From: Mycobacterium kansasii ATCC 12478
GTDB lineage: Bacteria > Actinomycetota > Actinomycetes > Mycobacteriales > Mycobacteriaceae
Length of the DNA: 64,000 bases
Direction: 5' to 3'
Assembly (NCBI RefSeq): GCF_000157895.3
Contig: NC_022663.1
Coordinates: 2,852,001-2,916,000 of the forward strand
The translations under genes were made by a program, and so were the position numbers. Shown one piece after another: positions 49,351 to 58,529 of this stretch. Below the pieces are notes generated by a model. The model was not told where the DNA came from. It did no database searches and saw nothing but the letters and a program-made list of their open reading frames with translations. Each line of letters begins with the position of its first letter. Position 1 is the stretch's first letter.

Positions 49351-50303
49351 CCAGGGGGGCGGCCGGCGGGCGGGAACAGCTCGCCGTGCCCCGAGCGGAG
49401 TTCCGCTCGTATTACGGGCGTCCGGTGCTCAAACCACCGGTGTGGGAGTGGAAGATCGCGGCGTACCTGTTCTCCGGTGGCCTGTCGGCGGGTTCGGCGC
49501 TCCTGGCCGCCGGCGCCGATCTGACCGGGCGCCCGGCGCTGTGCCGGGTGAGCCGAGTCGGGGCTCTGGCCAGCCTCCTGGCCAGCATGTACTTCCTCGT
49601 CGCCGACCTCGGCCGCCCCGAGCGGTTCCACCACATGTTGCGGGTGGCCAAGCCGACTTCGCCGATGAGTGTCGGCACCTGGATTCTGACCGCCTACGGG
49701 CCGGGCGCCGGGCTGGCCGGGGCCGCCGAGCTCATGCCGCCGGCGCTGCGGCGCACCTGGGTCGGAGCGCTCGTGCGCTGGTTGGCACGACCGGCCGGAC
49801 TCTCGGCGGCGGCCGTCGCACCCGGGGTCGCCTCCTACACCGCGGTGTTGCTGTCGCAGACCGCCGTCCCCGCCTGGCACGAGGCGCACCCCTATCTGCC
49901 GTTCGTCTTCACGGGCTCGGCCGCAGCCAGCGGCGGCGGCTGGGGCATGGTGCTGGCGCCCGTGGCCGAGGCCGGTCCGGCGCGGCGACTCGCGGTCGTG
50001 GGGGCCGGGCTGGAGATCGCGGCGTCGCGGCTGTTGGAGCACCGGCTGGGTCTGGCCGCCGAGGCGTACACGACGGGAAAGCCGCACCGGCTGCGCAGGT
50101 GGGCGGAGTACCTGACGGTCGGCGGGGCGCTGGGCACGGTGGCGGCAGGCCGGAGCCGGTACGCCGCGAAGCTGTGCGGGCTGGCACTGCTCACCGGCAG
50201 TGCGCTGCAGCGGTTCGGGGTGTTCGAGGCCGGCGTGGAATCCACCCGAGATCCGAAATACGTGGTGGTGCCGCAACGCGAAAGGCTTGATTCCGGCAAC
50301 TGA
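49347..50303 (+). CDS. NrfD/PsrC-type membrane subunit
   Basis: The 318-residue protein has the NrfD pattern of about eight membrane helices, for example AAYLFSGGLSAGSALLAAGA, LASLLASMYFLVADLGRPER, WILTAYGPGAGLAGAAELMP and AAAVAPGVASYTAVLLSQTA. FSGGLSAG and LVADLGRPERFHHMLRV are family motifs. It anchors the formate dehydrogenase to quinone reduction without haem, unlike FdnI. ATG 49347 overlaps the iron-sulfur subunit stop. It ends the Sec locus. Confidence 0.87.
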   Translation: MTRGAAGGREQLAVPRAEFRSYYGRPVLKPPVWEWKIAAYLFSGGLSAGSALLAAGADLTGRPALCRVSRVGALASLLASMYFLVADLGRPERFHHMLRVAKPTSPMSVGTWILTAYGPGAGLAGAAELMPPALRRTWVGALVRWLARPAGLSAAAVAPGVASYTAVLLSQTAVPAWHEAHPYLPFVFTGSAAASGGGWGMVLAPVAEAGPARRLAVVGAGLEIAASRLLEHRLGLAAEAYTTGKPHRLRRWAEYLTVGGALGTVAAGRSRYAAKLCGLALLTGSALQRFGVFEAGVESTRDPKYVVVPQRERLDSGN

Positions 50304-50363
50304 TCAGCGCTGCTGACTTTGCGCGAGTGGACGTCGCGCTGAGATGAATCTCGGTGAAAGCCG

Positions 50364-50828
50364 CTACAGCCGCTCTTTGACCGCCGCCGACAGGCGGGCC
50401 CCGTCGGCTTTGCCCTCGGCGATCTCGGTGGCGAACTTCATGACCATGCCCATCTGCTTCATGCCGGGCCGATGCCCTAGCTGTTCGGCCACCTGGGCGA
50501 TGGCGGTGTCGGCGACGTCGGCCAATTCTGCCTCGGTGAGCGGCGTGGGCAGATACTCGTCGATGATCCGGGCTTCCGCATGCTCGTTGGCGGCCAGCTC
50601 ACCACGCCCGTTCTGGGTGTAGATCTCGGCCGCCTCGCCACGTTTACGGGATTCTCTGGCCAGCACCTTGAGCACCTCGTCGTCGGAGAGCTCTTTGGCT
50701 TGCTTGCCCGATACTTCCTCGGTCTGGATTGCGGCCAGCACCATGCGTAAGGTCGCGGTTCGCAACTTATCCTGCGTTTTCATCGCTTCGGTCAGGTCGG
50801 CCCGAAGCCGCGATTTGAGTTCCGCCAT
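50364..50828 (-). CDS. GatB/YqeY domain-containing protein
   Basis: The 154-residue protein is a free-standing YqeY/GatB C-terminal-like domain: ELKSRLRADLTEAMKTQDKL, LRMVLAAIQTEEVSGKQAKE, RKRGEAAEIYTQNGRGELAA, RIIDEYLPTPLTEAELADVA and MKQMGMVMKFATEIAEGKAD. In transamidosomes this fold contacts tRNA; the free form has no proven role. ATG 50828 is chosen. It matches Rv3688c in position next to the Pro-rich membrane protein. Confidence 0.87.
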   Translation of the reverse strand: MAELKSRLRADLTEAMKTQDKLRTATLRMVLAAIQTEEVSGKQAKELSDDEVLKVLARESRKRGEAAEIYTQNGRGELAANEHAEARIIDEYLPTPLTEAELADVADTAIAQVAEQLGHRPGMKQMGMVMKFATEIAEGKADGARLSAAVKERL

Positions 50829-50964
50829 GGCAGAGACGCTACGCGCGTTGTTTTCGGAGGCTGCCGAACCCGACACCAAGACCGGAAGTCATGCCTGCAT
50901 TGAGAAATGCGCCGACCGCCGACAGGATGGAGCCCATGACCAACGACGACAGCCGCCGCATCCG

Positions 50965-52260
50965 GTGAGTACGCTGCCGCCGAGTTATCCGGTTGACCCG
51001 CCGGCCGAGACCCCCGGGTACATACCGGCCGGGTACCCACCATTGGGCGCCGGCTATCCGCCGCCACCATCGCAGACGCCGGGCTTCGGCGCCCCACCGC
51101 CCGGATACGGCCCGCCGCCCGGTTACGGTGTGCCACCTGGTTACGGCATGCCACCGGGTTACGGTCCCCCGCCACCGGGCTACGGCGCTCCGCCCGGATA
51201 TGGTCCCCCGCCACCGGGCTACGGCGCTTCGCCCGGATATGGTCCCCCGCCACCGGGATATGGCCCGCCGCTGGTTCCCGGAGCGGTCAAACCCGGGATC
51301 ATCCCGCTGCGGCCGTTGACCTTGAGCGACATTTACAACGGCGCGGCCGGCTACATCCGCACCAACCCGAAGGCGACGCTGGGACTGACCGCGATCGTCG
51401 TGGTGATCATGCAGGTCATCACGTTGATCGCCACGGTCGGACCGTTGACGGCCCTCAACCAGCTGGAAAACCAGCCGTCGACCGAGCTGAGCCTGGGCGT
51501 CTTCGGCGCCTGGATGGGTTCGGTGGCGGCCAGCGGTCTGGTCACCTGGCTGGGCGGCATGCTGCTGAGCGGAATCCTCACCGTCGTGGTGGGGCGCGCG
51601 GTCTTCGGATCTCCCATCACCATCGGTGAAGCGTGGGCCCGGGTCCGCGGGCGCGTGCTGGCACTGATCGGGCTGGCCTTGCTGGAAGCCGCCGGGATGG
51701 TGGCGCTCGGGGGACTGGTGGTGGTCATCCTGGTCGGGGTTGCGGCCGCGGTCAACGGTGCTGCGGCGGTCCTGGTCGGCATCCCGTTGCTGCTGCTGGT
51801 CGGGTTGCTGCTGGCCTACCTGTACACCATGTTGGTGTTCGCGCCGGTGCTGATCGTGTTGGAGCGACTGCCGCTGGTCGACGCGGTCATCAGATCGTTC
51901 CGGCTGGTCCGCGGCGGGTTCTGGCGGGTCCTGGGTATCCGGTTGCTGACGGCTCTGGTCGTGGGACTGGTCGGCGGTGCGGTCGCGGCCCCCTTCAGCA
52001 TCGCGAGCCAGATCTTGTTGGGCGTCACCGCGTCGGAAGGCTCCATCGGTATGCTGCTCGTCGGCACGACGCTGTCGGCCGTCGGCTCAGCGATCAGCCA
52101 GATCATCACCGCACCGTTCACCGCCGGAGTTGTCGTGCTGCTGTACACCGATCGCCGCATGCGCGCCGAAGCCTTCGACCTGGTCCTGCAGACCGGTGCC
52201 GCCGGTGGGCCCGCCGCAGTGGAGTCCACCGACAACCTGTGGCTCACGCGGCCTTACTAA
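50965..52260 (+). CDS. Pro/Gly/Tyr-rich membrane protein (Rv3689-like)
   Basis: The 431-residue protein has an extracytoplasmic-type Pro-Gly-Tyr repeat region (PPGYGPPPPGYGAPPGYGPP and relatives, residues 20-105), then about six membrane segments (TLGLTAIVVVIMQVITLIAT, SGLVTWLGGMLLSGILTVVV, LLLVGLLLAYLYTMLVFAPV). IRSFRLVRGGFWRVLGIRLL is a conserved loop. GTG 50965 is the best start in this frame. An upstream ATG 50937 (MTNDDSRRIR) reads out of frame and stops at once. In related genes that peptide leads into the same protein, so a 1-base indel may have occurred. Confidence 0.8.
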   Translation: MSTLPPSYPVDPPAETPGYIPAGYPPLGAGYPPPPSQTPGFGAPPPGYGPPPGYGVPPGYGMPPGYGPPPPGYGAPPGYGPPPPGYGASPGYGPPPPGYGPPLVPGAVKPGIIPLRPLTLSDIYNGAAGYIRTNPKATLGLTAIVVVIMQVITLIATVGPLTALNQLENQPSTELSLGVFGAWMGSVAASGLVTWLGGMLLSGILTVVVGRAVFGSPITIGEAWARVRGRVLALIGLALLEAAGMVALGGLVVVILVGVAAAVNGAAAVLVGIPLLLLVGLLLAYLYTMLVFAPVLIVLERLPLVDAVIRSFRLVRGGFWRVLGIRLLTALVVGLVGGAVAAPFSIASQILLGVTASEGSIGMLLVGTTLSAVGSAISQIITAPFTAGVVVLLYTDRRMRAEAFDLVLQTGAAGGPAAVESTDNLWLTRPY

Positions 52261-52284
52261 TCGACCGGTGAGGACTGACTGACG

Positions 52285-52935
52285 ATGCCTTCCATCGACA
52301 TCGACCGCGATGCCGCCCACCAGGCAGCGCAGCATGAGCTCGACAAACCGATCTATCCCAAGCCATCGCTGTCGACGGCTTTCAGCGACTGGCTCAACGA
52401 GCAGTTGTACCGGCTGTTGGAGAAGGGCGCTTCGGTATCCGGTGGCTGGTTCACCCTGACGGTGCTGTTCATCCTGGCGGTGATCGCTGTGATCGTCGCC
52501 GTCCACATCGCCCGACGCACCATGCGCACCAACCGCGGCGGTGATTACCAGCTGTTCGACGCCGGCCAACTCACCGCGGCCCAGCATAGAGCCACGGCTG
52601 AAGCGTTTGCGGCCCAAGGTAATTGGGCCGCGGCCATCCGGCATCGGCTGCGCGCGGTCGCGCGCGAGCTGGAAGAGACCGGCGTGCTGAACCCGGCCCC
52701 CGGACGCACCGCCAACGAGCTGGCCACCGACGCGGGCGCGGCCCTGCCTCACCTGGCAGGCGAATTGGTCCGGGCCGCAACGGCTTTCAACGACGTCACC
52801 TACGGCGAGCGGCCCGGAACTCAAGATTCCTACCAGCTGATCGCCGACCTCGACGACCACCTGCGATCACGCGCTCATGCCTCGTCGGCGGTGGAACGCC
52901 CCGCCGCACCCGATTCCTGGGCGCAGGTCCGGTGA
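52285..52935 (+). CDS. DUF4129-domain membrane protein
   Basis: The 216-residue protein has an N-terminal SIDIDRDAAHQAAQHELDKP, one membrane segment GGWFTLTVLFILAVIAVIVAVHI and a C-terminal helical domain (DAGQLTAAQHRATAEAFAAQ, GNWAAAIRHRLRAVARELEE, FNDVTYGERPGTQDSYQLIA) that matches DUF4129. It belongs to a MoxR-DUF58 operon where it may help assemble envelope proteins. Its stop overlaps the next start. Order agrees with Rv3690. Confidence 0.85.
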   Translation: MPSIDIDRDAAHQAAQHELDKPIYPKPSLSTAFSDWLNEQLYRLLEKGASVSGGWFTLTVLFILAVIAVIVAVHIARRTMRTNRGGDYQLFDAGQLTAAQHRATAEAFAAQGNWAAAIRHRLRAVARELEETGVLNPAPGRTANELATDAGAALPHLAGELVRAATAFNDVTYGERPGTQDSYQLIADLDDHLRSRAHASSAVERPAAPDSWAQVR

Positions 52936-54059
52936 TGCCGGCACCGGGTATCACCCGGCGACGGCGGCCGTGGCGTGGCATGGTGCTCGCGCTGACGGCC
53001 ATCGTCCTCGTCGCCGCCGTCGGCACCTACCTGACCGCGCCGCGGCCCGGCGGCATGATGGATCCCGCGGCCACCAACTCCTCGGGCGCCCATGCGCTGG
53101 TGACGTTGCTGCGCGAAGGCGGCGTCGAGGTCGTCGTCGCCAATACCGTCGCCGACGTCGAACGCTCGGCCCGCGCCGACTCGCTGCTGCTGGTGGCGCA
53201 GACTCACTACCTGACCGACAGCGCACTTCTGGAACGGCTGGCACAAGCCCCCGGTGACCTGCTGGTGGTCGAACCCACCGCGCGAGCCCGCCGAGCGCTT
53301 ACCCCGAAGCTGCGTATCACGGCCGCCGAGCAATTCGCGTCCCAACCGAAATGCTCGCTGCGAGAAGCTAATCGGGCCGGGAAGGTGCATTTCGGACCCA
53401 GCGATGCCTACCAGCCCAGGGACGACCTGGAGGTGGTCAGCTGTTACGGCGGCGCATTGGTCCGCTATCGCGATGCCGGGCGAACCGTCACGGTGGTGGG
53501 TAGTAGCGACTTCATGACCAACGGTGGCCTGCTCGAAGAGGGCAACGCCGCGCTGGCGATGAACCTCGCGGGCGACCGGCCGCGGCTGGTCTGGTATGCG
53601 CCGCACCGCGTCGAGGGACAGACGTCGGAGCCCGGTTCGCTCTCCGACCTGATCCCGGCAAACGTGATGTGGGTCGTCTGGCAGCTGTGGCTGGTGGTCC
53701 TGTTGGCGGCGCTCTGGAAGGGCCGCCGGCTGGGCCCGCTGGTGGCCGAAGAGCTACCCGTGGTGGTCCGCGCATCGGAGACGGTCGAGGGCCGTGGCCG
53801 GCTGTACCGGTCCCGGCGGGCCCGCGATCGCGCCGCCGACGCGCTGCGCACCGCCACGCTGCAGCGGCTGCTGCCGCGGCTCGGTATCAGCCCGGGCACC
53901 GACCCGCCGGCGGTGGTGCTGACCGTGGCCCGGCGCAGCGGGGCCGACCCGGAGTTCATTCGATATCACCTGTACGGCCCACCACCGGCCACCGACCAGG
54001 ACCTACTACACCTCGCCCGCGCGCTCGACGACATCGAAAGGCAGGTCACCCACTCGTGA
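52935..54059 (+). CDS. DUF4350-domain membrane protein
   Basis: The 374-residue protein opens with a signal-anchor MVLALTAIVLVAAVGTYLTA after a basic start. A DUF4350 domain follows (GGMMDPAATNSSGAHALVTL, DLLVVEPTARARRALTPK, RTVTVVGSSDFMTNGGLLEE), then a second membrane segment NVMWVVWQLWLVVLLAALWK and a cytoplasmic helical tail. ATG 52935 is used; GTG 52932 is adjacent. It overlaps the moxR start by 4 bp. Its role is unknown; position matches Rv3691. Confidence 0.83.
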   Translation: MPAPGITRRRRPWRGMVLALTAIVLVAAVGTYLTAPRPGGMMDPAATNSSGAHALVTLLREGGVEVVVANTVADVERSARADSLLLVAQTHYLTDSALLERLAQAPGDLLVVEPTARARRALTPKLRITAAEQFASQPKCSLREANRAGKVHFGPSDAYQPRDDLEVVSCYGGALVRYRDAGRTVTVVGSSDFMTNGGLLEEGNAALAMNLAGDRPRLVWYAPHRVEGQTSEPGSLSDLIPANVMWVVWQLWLVVLLAALWKGRRLGPLVAEELPVVVRASETVEGRGRLYRSRRARDRAADALRTATLQRLLPRLGISPGTDPPAVVLTVARRSGADPEFIRYHLYGPPPATDQDLLHLARALDDIERQVTHS

Positions 54060-55036
54060 CACAACCCGCTCCCACCACCCAATCCGCGCCCGCGGACTCG
54101 GCACGCGAAGCATTGCTGGGGTTACGTGCCGAGATCGGCAAGGCCGTCGTCGGACAGGACGGTGTGATCAGCGGCCTGGTGATCGCGCTACTGTGCCGCG
54201 GCCACGTGCTACTGGAAGGCGTTCCGGGAGTGGCGAAGACGCTGATGGTTCGGGCCATGGCCGCCGCGCTGCGGCTGGAGTTCAAGCGGGTGCAGTTCAC
54301 CCCCGACCTGATGCCCGGCGACGTCACCGGTTCACTGGTCTACGACTCGCACAGCGCCGAATTCACCTTCCGGCCGGGCCCGGTGTTCACCAATCTGCTG
54401 CTCGCCGACGAGATCAACCGCACGCCGCCCAAAACGCAGGCCGCGCTGCTCGAGGCCATGGAGGAGCGTCAGGTCAGCGTCGAAGGCCAGGCGAAACTGC
54501 TGCCGGACCCGTTCATCGTGGCGGCCACGCAGAACCCGATCGAATACGAGGGCACATATCAACTGCCCGAGGCCCAACTCGACCGTTTCCTGATGAAACT
54601 CAACGTCACGCTGCCGGCCCGCGACTCCGAGATCGCCATCCTGGGCCGGCACGCACACGGCTTCGACCCGCGCGATCTGTCGGCGATCAGGCCGGTGGCC
54701 GGGTCTGCCGAGCTGGCCGCCGGGCGCGAGGCGGTTCGTCAGGTGCTGATCGCCGACGAGGTCCTGGGCTACATCGTCGACATCGTCGGAGCCACCCGCT
54801 CCTCCCCCGCGCTGCAGCTCGGGGTGTCACCCCGCGGGGCGACCGCGCTGCTGGGCACCGCCCGGTCGTGGGCGTGGTTGTCCGGACGCAACTACGTCAC
54901 TCCCGACGACGTGAAGGCCATGGCGCGCCCCACGCTGCGGCACCGGATCATGTTGCGTCCGGAAGCCGAGCTCGAAGGGGCCACGCCCGACGGCGTGCTG
55001 GACGGGATGCTGGCGTCGGTCCCGGTGCCCCGCTAG
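54056..55036 (+). CDS. moxR: MoxR-family AAA ATPase
   Basis: The 326-residue ATPase has VLLEGVPGVAKTLMVRAMAA (Walker A), RPGPVFTNLLLADEINRTPP (Walker B and signature), QAALLEAMEERQVSVEG and PDPFIVAATQNPIEYEGTYQ with LPEAQLDRFLMKLNV (Arg finger). SPRGATALLGTARSWAWLSG is sensor 2. MoxR proteins act as chaperones for cofactor insertion or envelope proteins together with DUF58 partners, encoded next. GTG 54056 overlaps the upstream gene. It corresponds to Rv3692 (moxR2). Confidence 0.93.
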   Translation: MTQPAPTTQSAPADSAREALLGLRAEIGKAVVGQDGVISGLVIALLCRGHVLLEGVPGVAKTLMVRAMAAALRLEFKRVQFTPDLMPGDVTGSLVYDSHSAEFTFRPGPVFTNLLLADEINRTPPKTQAALLEAMEERQVSVEGQAKLLPDPFIVAATQNPIEYEGTYQLPEAQLDRFLMKLNVTLPARDSEIAILGRHAHGFDPRDLSAIRPVAGSAELAAGREAVRQVLIADEVLGYIVDIVGATRSSPALQLGVSPRGATALLGTARSWAWLSGRNYVTPDDVKAMARPTLRHRIMLRPEAELEGATPDGVLDGMLASVPVPR

Positions 55037-55097
55037 TGATCCGCGCCGGTGACGATGCAGTGTGGGTACCACCCGCTTGCGGGGGAGAGCGGCGCCG

Positions 55098-56420
55098 ATG
55101 ATCCTTACCGGACGCACCGGACTGCTGGCGCTGATCTGCGTCCTGCCGATCGCGTTGGCCCCCTGGCCGGCAAGGGCTTTCGTGATCCTGCTGGCGGTGT
55201 TGATGACGGCCGTGGTCGTCGACATCGTGGCGGCGGCCAGCCCCCGCAAATTATGCTTCACCCGCTCCCCCGACAGCTCGATCCGGCTGGGCCAGCCCGC
55301 GGACGCCGGCCTGTCCATCCACAACGGGGGCCGGCGCCGGTTCCGAGGCCATATCCGCGACGCCTGGCCGCCCAGCGCCCGCGGCGAACCGCGCAGCCAC
55401 CAGGTCAACATCGGCGGCGGCGAGCGTCAGCAGCTAACGACCCAGCTGCGGCCGGTCCGCCGCGGCGACCAGCGCGCGGCCGTGGTCACCGCCAGATCGC
55501 TCGGACCGCTGGGCTTGGCGGGCCGGCAGCGTTCGCAGCCGGTGCCGGGCAAGGTACGGGTGCTGCCGCCGTTTCTGTCGCGCAAGCACCTGCCGTCGCG
55601 GCTGGCCAAGCTGCGCGAGATCGACGGGTTGCTGCCCACGCTGATCCGCGGGCAGGGCACCGAGTTCGACTCGCTGCGCGAATATGTCGTCGGCGACGAC
55701 GTCCGCTCGATCGACTGGCGCGCGACGGCCCGTCGCTCCGACGTGATGGTGCGCACCTGGCGGCCCGAGCGGGACCGGCGGGTGGTGCTGGTGCTCGACA
55801 CCGGGCGGATGGCGGCGGGCCGGGTCGGTGTCGACCCCACGGCCGCCGATCCCGCCGGATGGCCCCGGCTGGACTGGTCGATGGATGCCGCGCTGTTATT
55901 GGCGGCGCTGGCGTCGCGGGCCGGCGACCACGTCGACTTCCTGGCCCACGACCGGGTGAGCCGGGCGGCCGTGTTCGGGGCGTCGCGCACCGAACTGCTG
56001 GCCCAATTGGTCGACGCGATGGCGCCGCTGCAGCCGGCGCTCGTCGAATCAGATTGGCGGGCGATGATTTCCGCGATTCTGCGGCGGACCCGGCGCCGGT
56101 CGCTGGTGGTGCTGTTGACCGACCTCAACGCCACCGCCCTGGAAGAGGGTCTGCTGCCGGTGCTGCCGCAGCTGTCGGCCAAACACCATGTGGTGGTGGC
56201 CGCCGTCGCCGATCCGCGCGTCGACGAACTGGCCATCGGGCGTTCCGATGCGGCAGCGGTCTACGACGCGGCGGCCGCCGAACGCGCCCGCAACGACCGT
56301 CGGGCGATCGCGTCGCGACTGCGCCACAGCGGCGTGGACGTCGTCGACGCGCCGCCCTCCGACATCGCGCCGGCGCTTGCTGATCGTTATTTGGCGATGA
56401 AAGCGACCGGCCGGCTGTAG
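55098..56420 (+). CDS. DUF58 (vWA-like) protein
   Basis: The 440-residue protein has two N-terminal membrane segments (TGLLALICVLPIALAPWPAR, AFVILLAVLMTAVVVDIVAA), a beta domain, then the DUF58 core FDSLREYVVGDDVRSIDWRA. A vWA-like domain follows with VVLVLDTGRMAAGRVGVDP and SLVVLLTDLNATALEEGL; the MIDAS D-x-S-x-S appears as DTGRM, so metal binding is doubtful. It partners MoxR. ATG 55098 is chosen just before the first membrane segment. It matches Rv3693. Confidence 0.87.
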   Translation: MILTGRTGLLALICVLPIALAPWPARAFVILLAVLMTAVVVDIVAAASPRKLCFTRSPDSSIRLGQPADAGLSIHNGGRRRFRGHIRDAWPPSARGEPRSHQVNIGGGERQQLTTQLRPVRRGDQRAAVVTARSLGPLGLAGRQRSQPVPGKVRVLPPFLSRKHLPSRLAKLREIDGLLPTLIRGQGTEFDSLREYVVGDDVRSIDWRATARRSDVMVRTWRPERDRRVVLVLDTGRMAAGRVGVDPTAADPAGWPRLDWSMDAALLLAALASRAGDHVDFLAHDRVSRAAVFGASRTELLAQLVDAMAPLQPALVESDWRAMISAILRRTRRRSLVVLLTDLNATALEEGLLPVLPQLSAKHHVVVAAVADPRVDELAIGRSDAAAVYDAAAAERARNDRRAIASRLRHSGVDVVDAPPSDIAPALADRYLAMKATGRL

Positions 56421-56495
56421 TTCGGCCGCGAATGTGAACGGCGCAACGCCCGCGCGGTGTGTCGCGTCGCCAGATTGACTGTCGCGGGCCCGGGA

Positions 56496-57488
56496 TCAGC
56501 TGGTGGGCACCACGTCGGGAGCGTCCTCGATGTCGCCGGTCTCCCCGGCCTTGGCGGCGCGACGACCGAAGTACACGATGTAGGACACGAACGCGGCCTC
56601 GGCGAGGAGGCCGATGGCGATGCGGACGAAGGTCGGCAACGGTGACGGCGTCACCATCGCTTCGATCAGCCCGGACACCAGCAACACCCCCACCAGGCCC
56701 ACGGCCACCGACACCACGCCGCGGCCCCGCTCGGCCAGGACTTGTCCGCGCGGCCGGTCACCGGGCGCGATCACCGACCAGCCCAGCCGCATCCCGGTAG
56801 CGGCGGCCAGGAACACCGCCGTCAGCTCGAGCAGCCCGTGCGGAATCAGCAGCCCCAGCAGCAGGCCGCCCCTGCCCGCCGCGAACATCAGACCGGCAAT
56901 CACTCCGACGTTAGCCGCGTTCTGGAAGAGCACCAGCGGTATCGGCAGGCCCAACACGACCGACATCGCGATGCACTTGGCGGCCACCCAGGAATTGTTC
57001 ACCCAGACCTGCAGCGCGAACGACGTCGCCGGGTGCTCGCTGTAATACGACTCGACGTCATGGTTGACCAATTCGTTGATCTCGGTCGGAGTGCCGATGA
57101 CGGACTGCACTTCGGGACTGCCGGCCACCCAGAACGCAATGAGCACCACGACGGCGAAGAACGCCACCGCCGTAGCCAACCACCAGCGCCCGGCGCGGTA
57201 GGCGACGACCGGGAAGGACACCGTCCAGAACCGGACGAAGGTACTTGTCAGCGGCGCATGCGCGCCGGTGACCGCGGCCCGCGCCCGGGCGACCAGGCTT
57301 GACAGCCGGCCGACCAGCAGCGAGTCCGAGGACACGGACCGCAGCATCGACAGGTGCGTGGACACGCGCTGGTACAGCTCGACGAGCTCGTCGATCTCGG
57401 CACCGCTCAGCGAGCGACGCTTTTTGACCAACTGGTCGAGGCGATCCCAGGTGCCGCGGTGGGTCAGCAAGAACGCGTCGACGTCCAC
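56496..57488 (-). CDS. Stage II sporulation protein M-like (SpoIIM) membrane protein
   Basis: The 330-residue protein has an N-terminal cytoplasmic helical domain (VDAFLLTHRGTWDRLDQLVK, YQRVSTHLSMLRSVSSDSLL) and about five membrane segments (WWLATAVAFFAVVVLIAFWV, CIAMSVVLGLPIPLVLFQNA, GVIAGLMFAAGRGGLLLGLL, GLLELTAVFLAAATGMRLGW). IPHGLLELTAVFLAAA is the SpoIIM/DUF95 signature. GTG 57488 is used. It is divergent from the RDD gene 63 bp away and matches Rv3694c. The protein is found with RDD, MoxR and DUF58 across actinobacteria. Confidence 0.87.
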   Translation of the reverse strand: MDVDAFLLTHRGTWDRLDQLVKKRRSLSGAEIDELVELYQRVSTHLSMLRSVSSDSLLVGRLSSLVARARAAVTGAHAPLTSTFVRFWTVSFPVVAYRAGRWWLATAVAFFAVVVLIAFWVAGSPEVQSVIGTPTEINELVNHDVESYYSEHPATSFALQVWVNNSWVAAKCIAMSVVLGLPIPLVLFQNAANVGVIAGLMFAAGRGGLLLGLLIPHGLLELTAVFLAAATGMRLGWSVIAPGDRPRGQVLAERGRGVVSVAVGLVGVLLVSGLIEAMVTPSPLPTFVRIAIGLLAEAAFVSYIVYFGRRAAKAGETGDIEDAPDVVPTS

Positions 57489-57551
57489 CTGCGCAGCGTA
57501 CCCAACCGAGTGCGACAGGTAGCCGTCCGCAAACCTGTAGCGTTCCGGGGT

Positions 57552-58529
57552 ATGTCGGAGGTGGTGACCGGGGACGCCGTGGTGCTCGACGTGCAGATCG
57601 CCCAGCTGCCGGTGCGTGCGGTGAGTGCGATCATCGACATGACCGTGATCTTCATCGGCTACCTGCTCGGACTGATGCTGTGGGCGACCGCGTTGAGCCA
57701 GTTGGACGAGGCGTTGACCATTGCGTTCCTGATCATGTTCACGGTGCTGGCGTTCGTCGGCTACCCGGTGGCCATCGAGACCGCGACCCGGGGCCGGTCG
57801 GTCGGCAAGATCGTGATGGGCCTGCGCGTGGTATCCGACGACGGGGGCCCGGAACGCTTCCGCCAGGCGCTGTTTCGCGCGTTGGCGTCGGTGGTGGAGA
57901 TCTGGATGCTGCTGGGCAGCCCGGCCGTGATCTGCAGCATGGTGTCGCCGAAAGGCAAGCGCGTCGGCGACATGTTCGCCGGCACCATCGTCGTCAGCGA
58001 GCGCGCTCCGCGCCTGGGGCCGCCGCCGGCCATGCCGCCGTCGCTGGCGTGGTGGGCGGCGTCGCTGCAGCTGTCCGGGCTCACCGCCGGCCAGGCCGAA
58101 CTCGCGCGCCAATTCCTTTCCCGGGCATCGCAATTGGATCCGCGGTTACGTGAGCAGATGGCGTACCGGATCGCCGGCGAGGTGTTGTCCCGGGTCGCAC
58201 CGCCGCCCCCGCCGGGTGTTCCGCCGCAGCTGGTGCTCGCCGCGGTGCTTGCCGAACGGCACCGCCGCGAGTTGGCACGGCTGCGTCCGCCGATGAGCCC
58301 GGCTGTGCCGCCGATGGGGACCCAGGGGCCGTACGCTGCGGCGCCGTGGCCCGCCCAGCCACCGCCCGCCCAGCCATGGCCCGCCCAGCCATCGCCCGCC
58401 CAGCCGTGGCCCGCCCAGCCGTCGCCCGCCCAGCCACCGATGTACGCGCAACCACAGGCGATTCCGTGGCCGGAGCCCGACGCACCGCCGCAAACCCCGC
58501 CGCCCGGCGGCTTCTCCCCGCCGAGCTAG
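57552..58529 (+). CDS. RDD-family membrane protein with Pro-rich tail
   Basis: The 325-residue protein has an RDD domain (residues 10-155): VLDVQIAQLPVRAVSAIIDM, IETATRGRSVGKIVMGLRVV with the conserved Arg and Asp region, VVSDDGGPERFRQALFRAL, and KRVGDMFAGTIVV. Helical residues 160-240 follow. The tail repeats PAQPWPAQPSPAQP units coded by near-identical 24-30 bp DNA repeats (about 58346-58440). It matches Rv3695 and lies beside the SpoIIM gene. Transport or envelope-assembly roles are proposed for RDD proteins. Its stop abuts the convergent membrane gene. Confidence 0.87.
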   Translation: MSEVVTGDAVVLDVQIAQLPVRAVSAIIDMTVIFIGYLLGLMLWATALSQLDEALTIAFLIMFTVLAFVGYPVAIETATRGRSVGKIVMGLRVVSDDGGPERFRQALFRALASVVEIWMLLGSPAVICSMVSPKGKRVGDMFAGTIVVSERAPRLGPPPAMPPSLAWWAASLQLSGLTAGQAELARQFLSRASQLDPRLREQMAYRIAGEVLSRVAPPPPPGVPPQLVLAAVLAERHRRELARLRPPMSPAVPPMGTQGPYAAAPWPAQPPPAQPWPAQPSPAQPWPAQPSPAQPPMYAQPQAIPWPEPDAPPQTPPPGGFSPPS

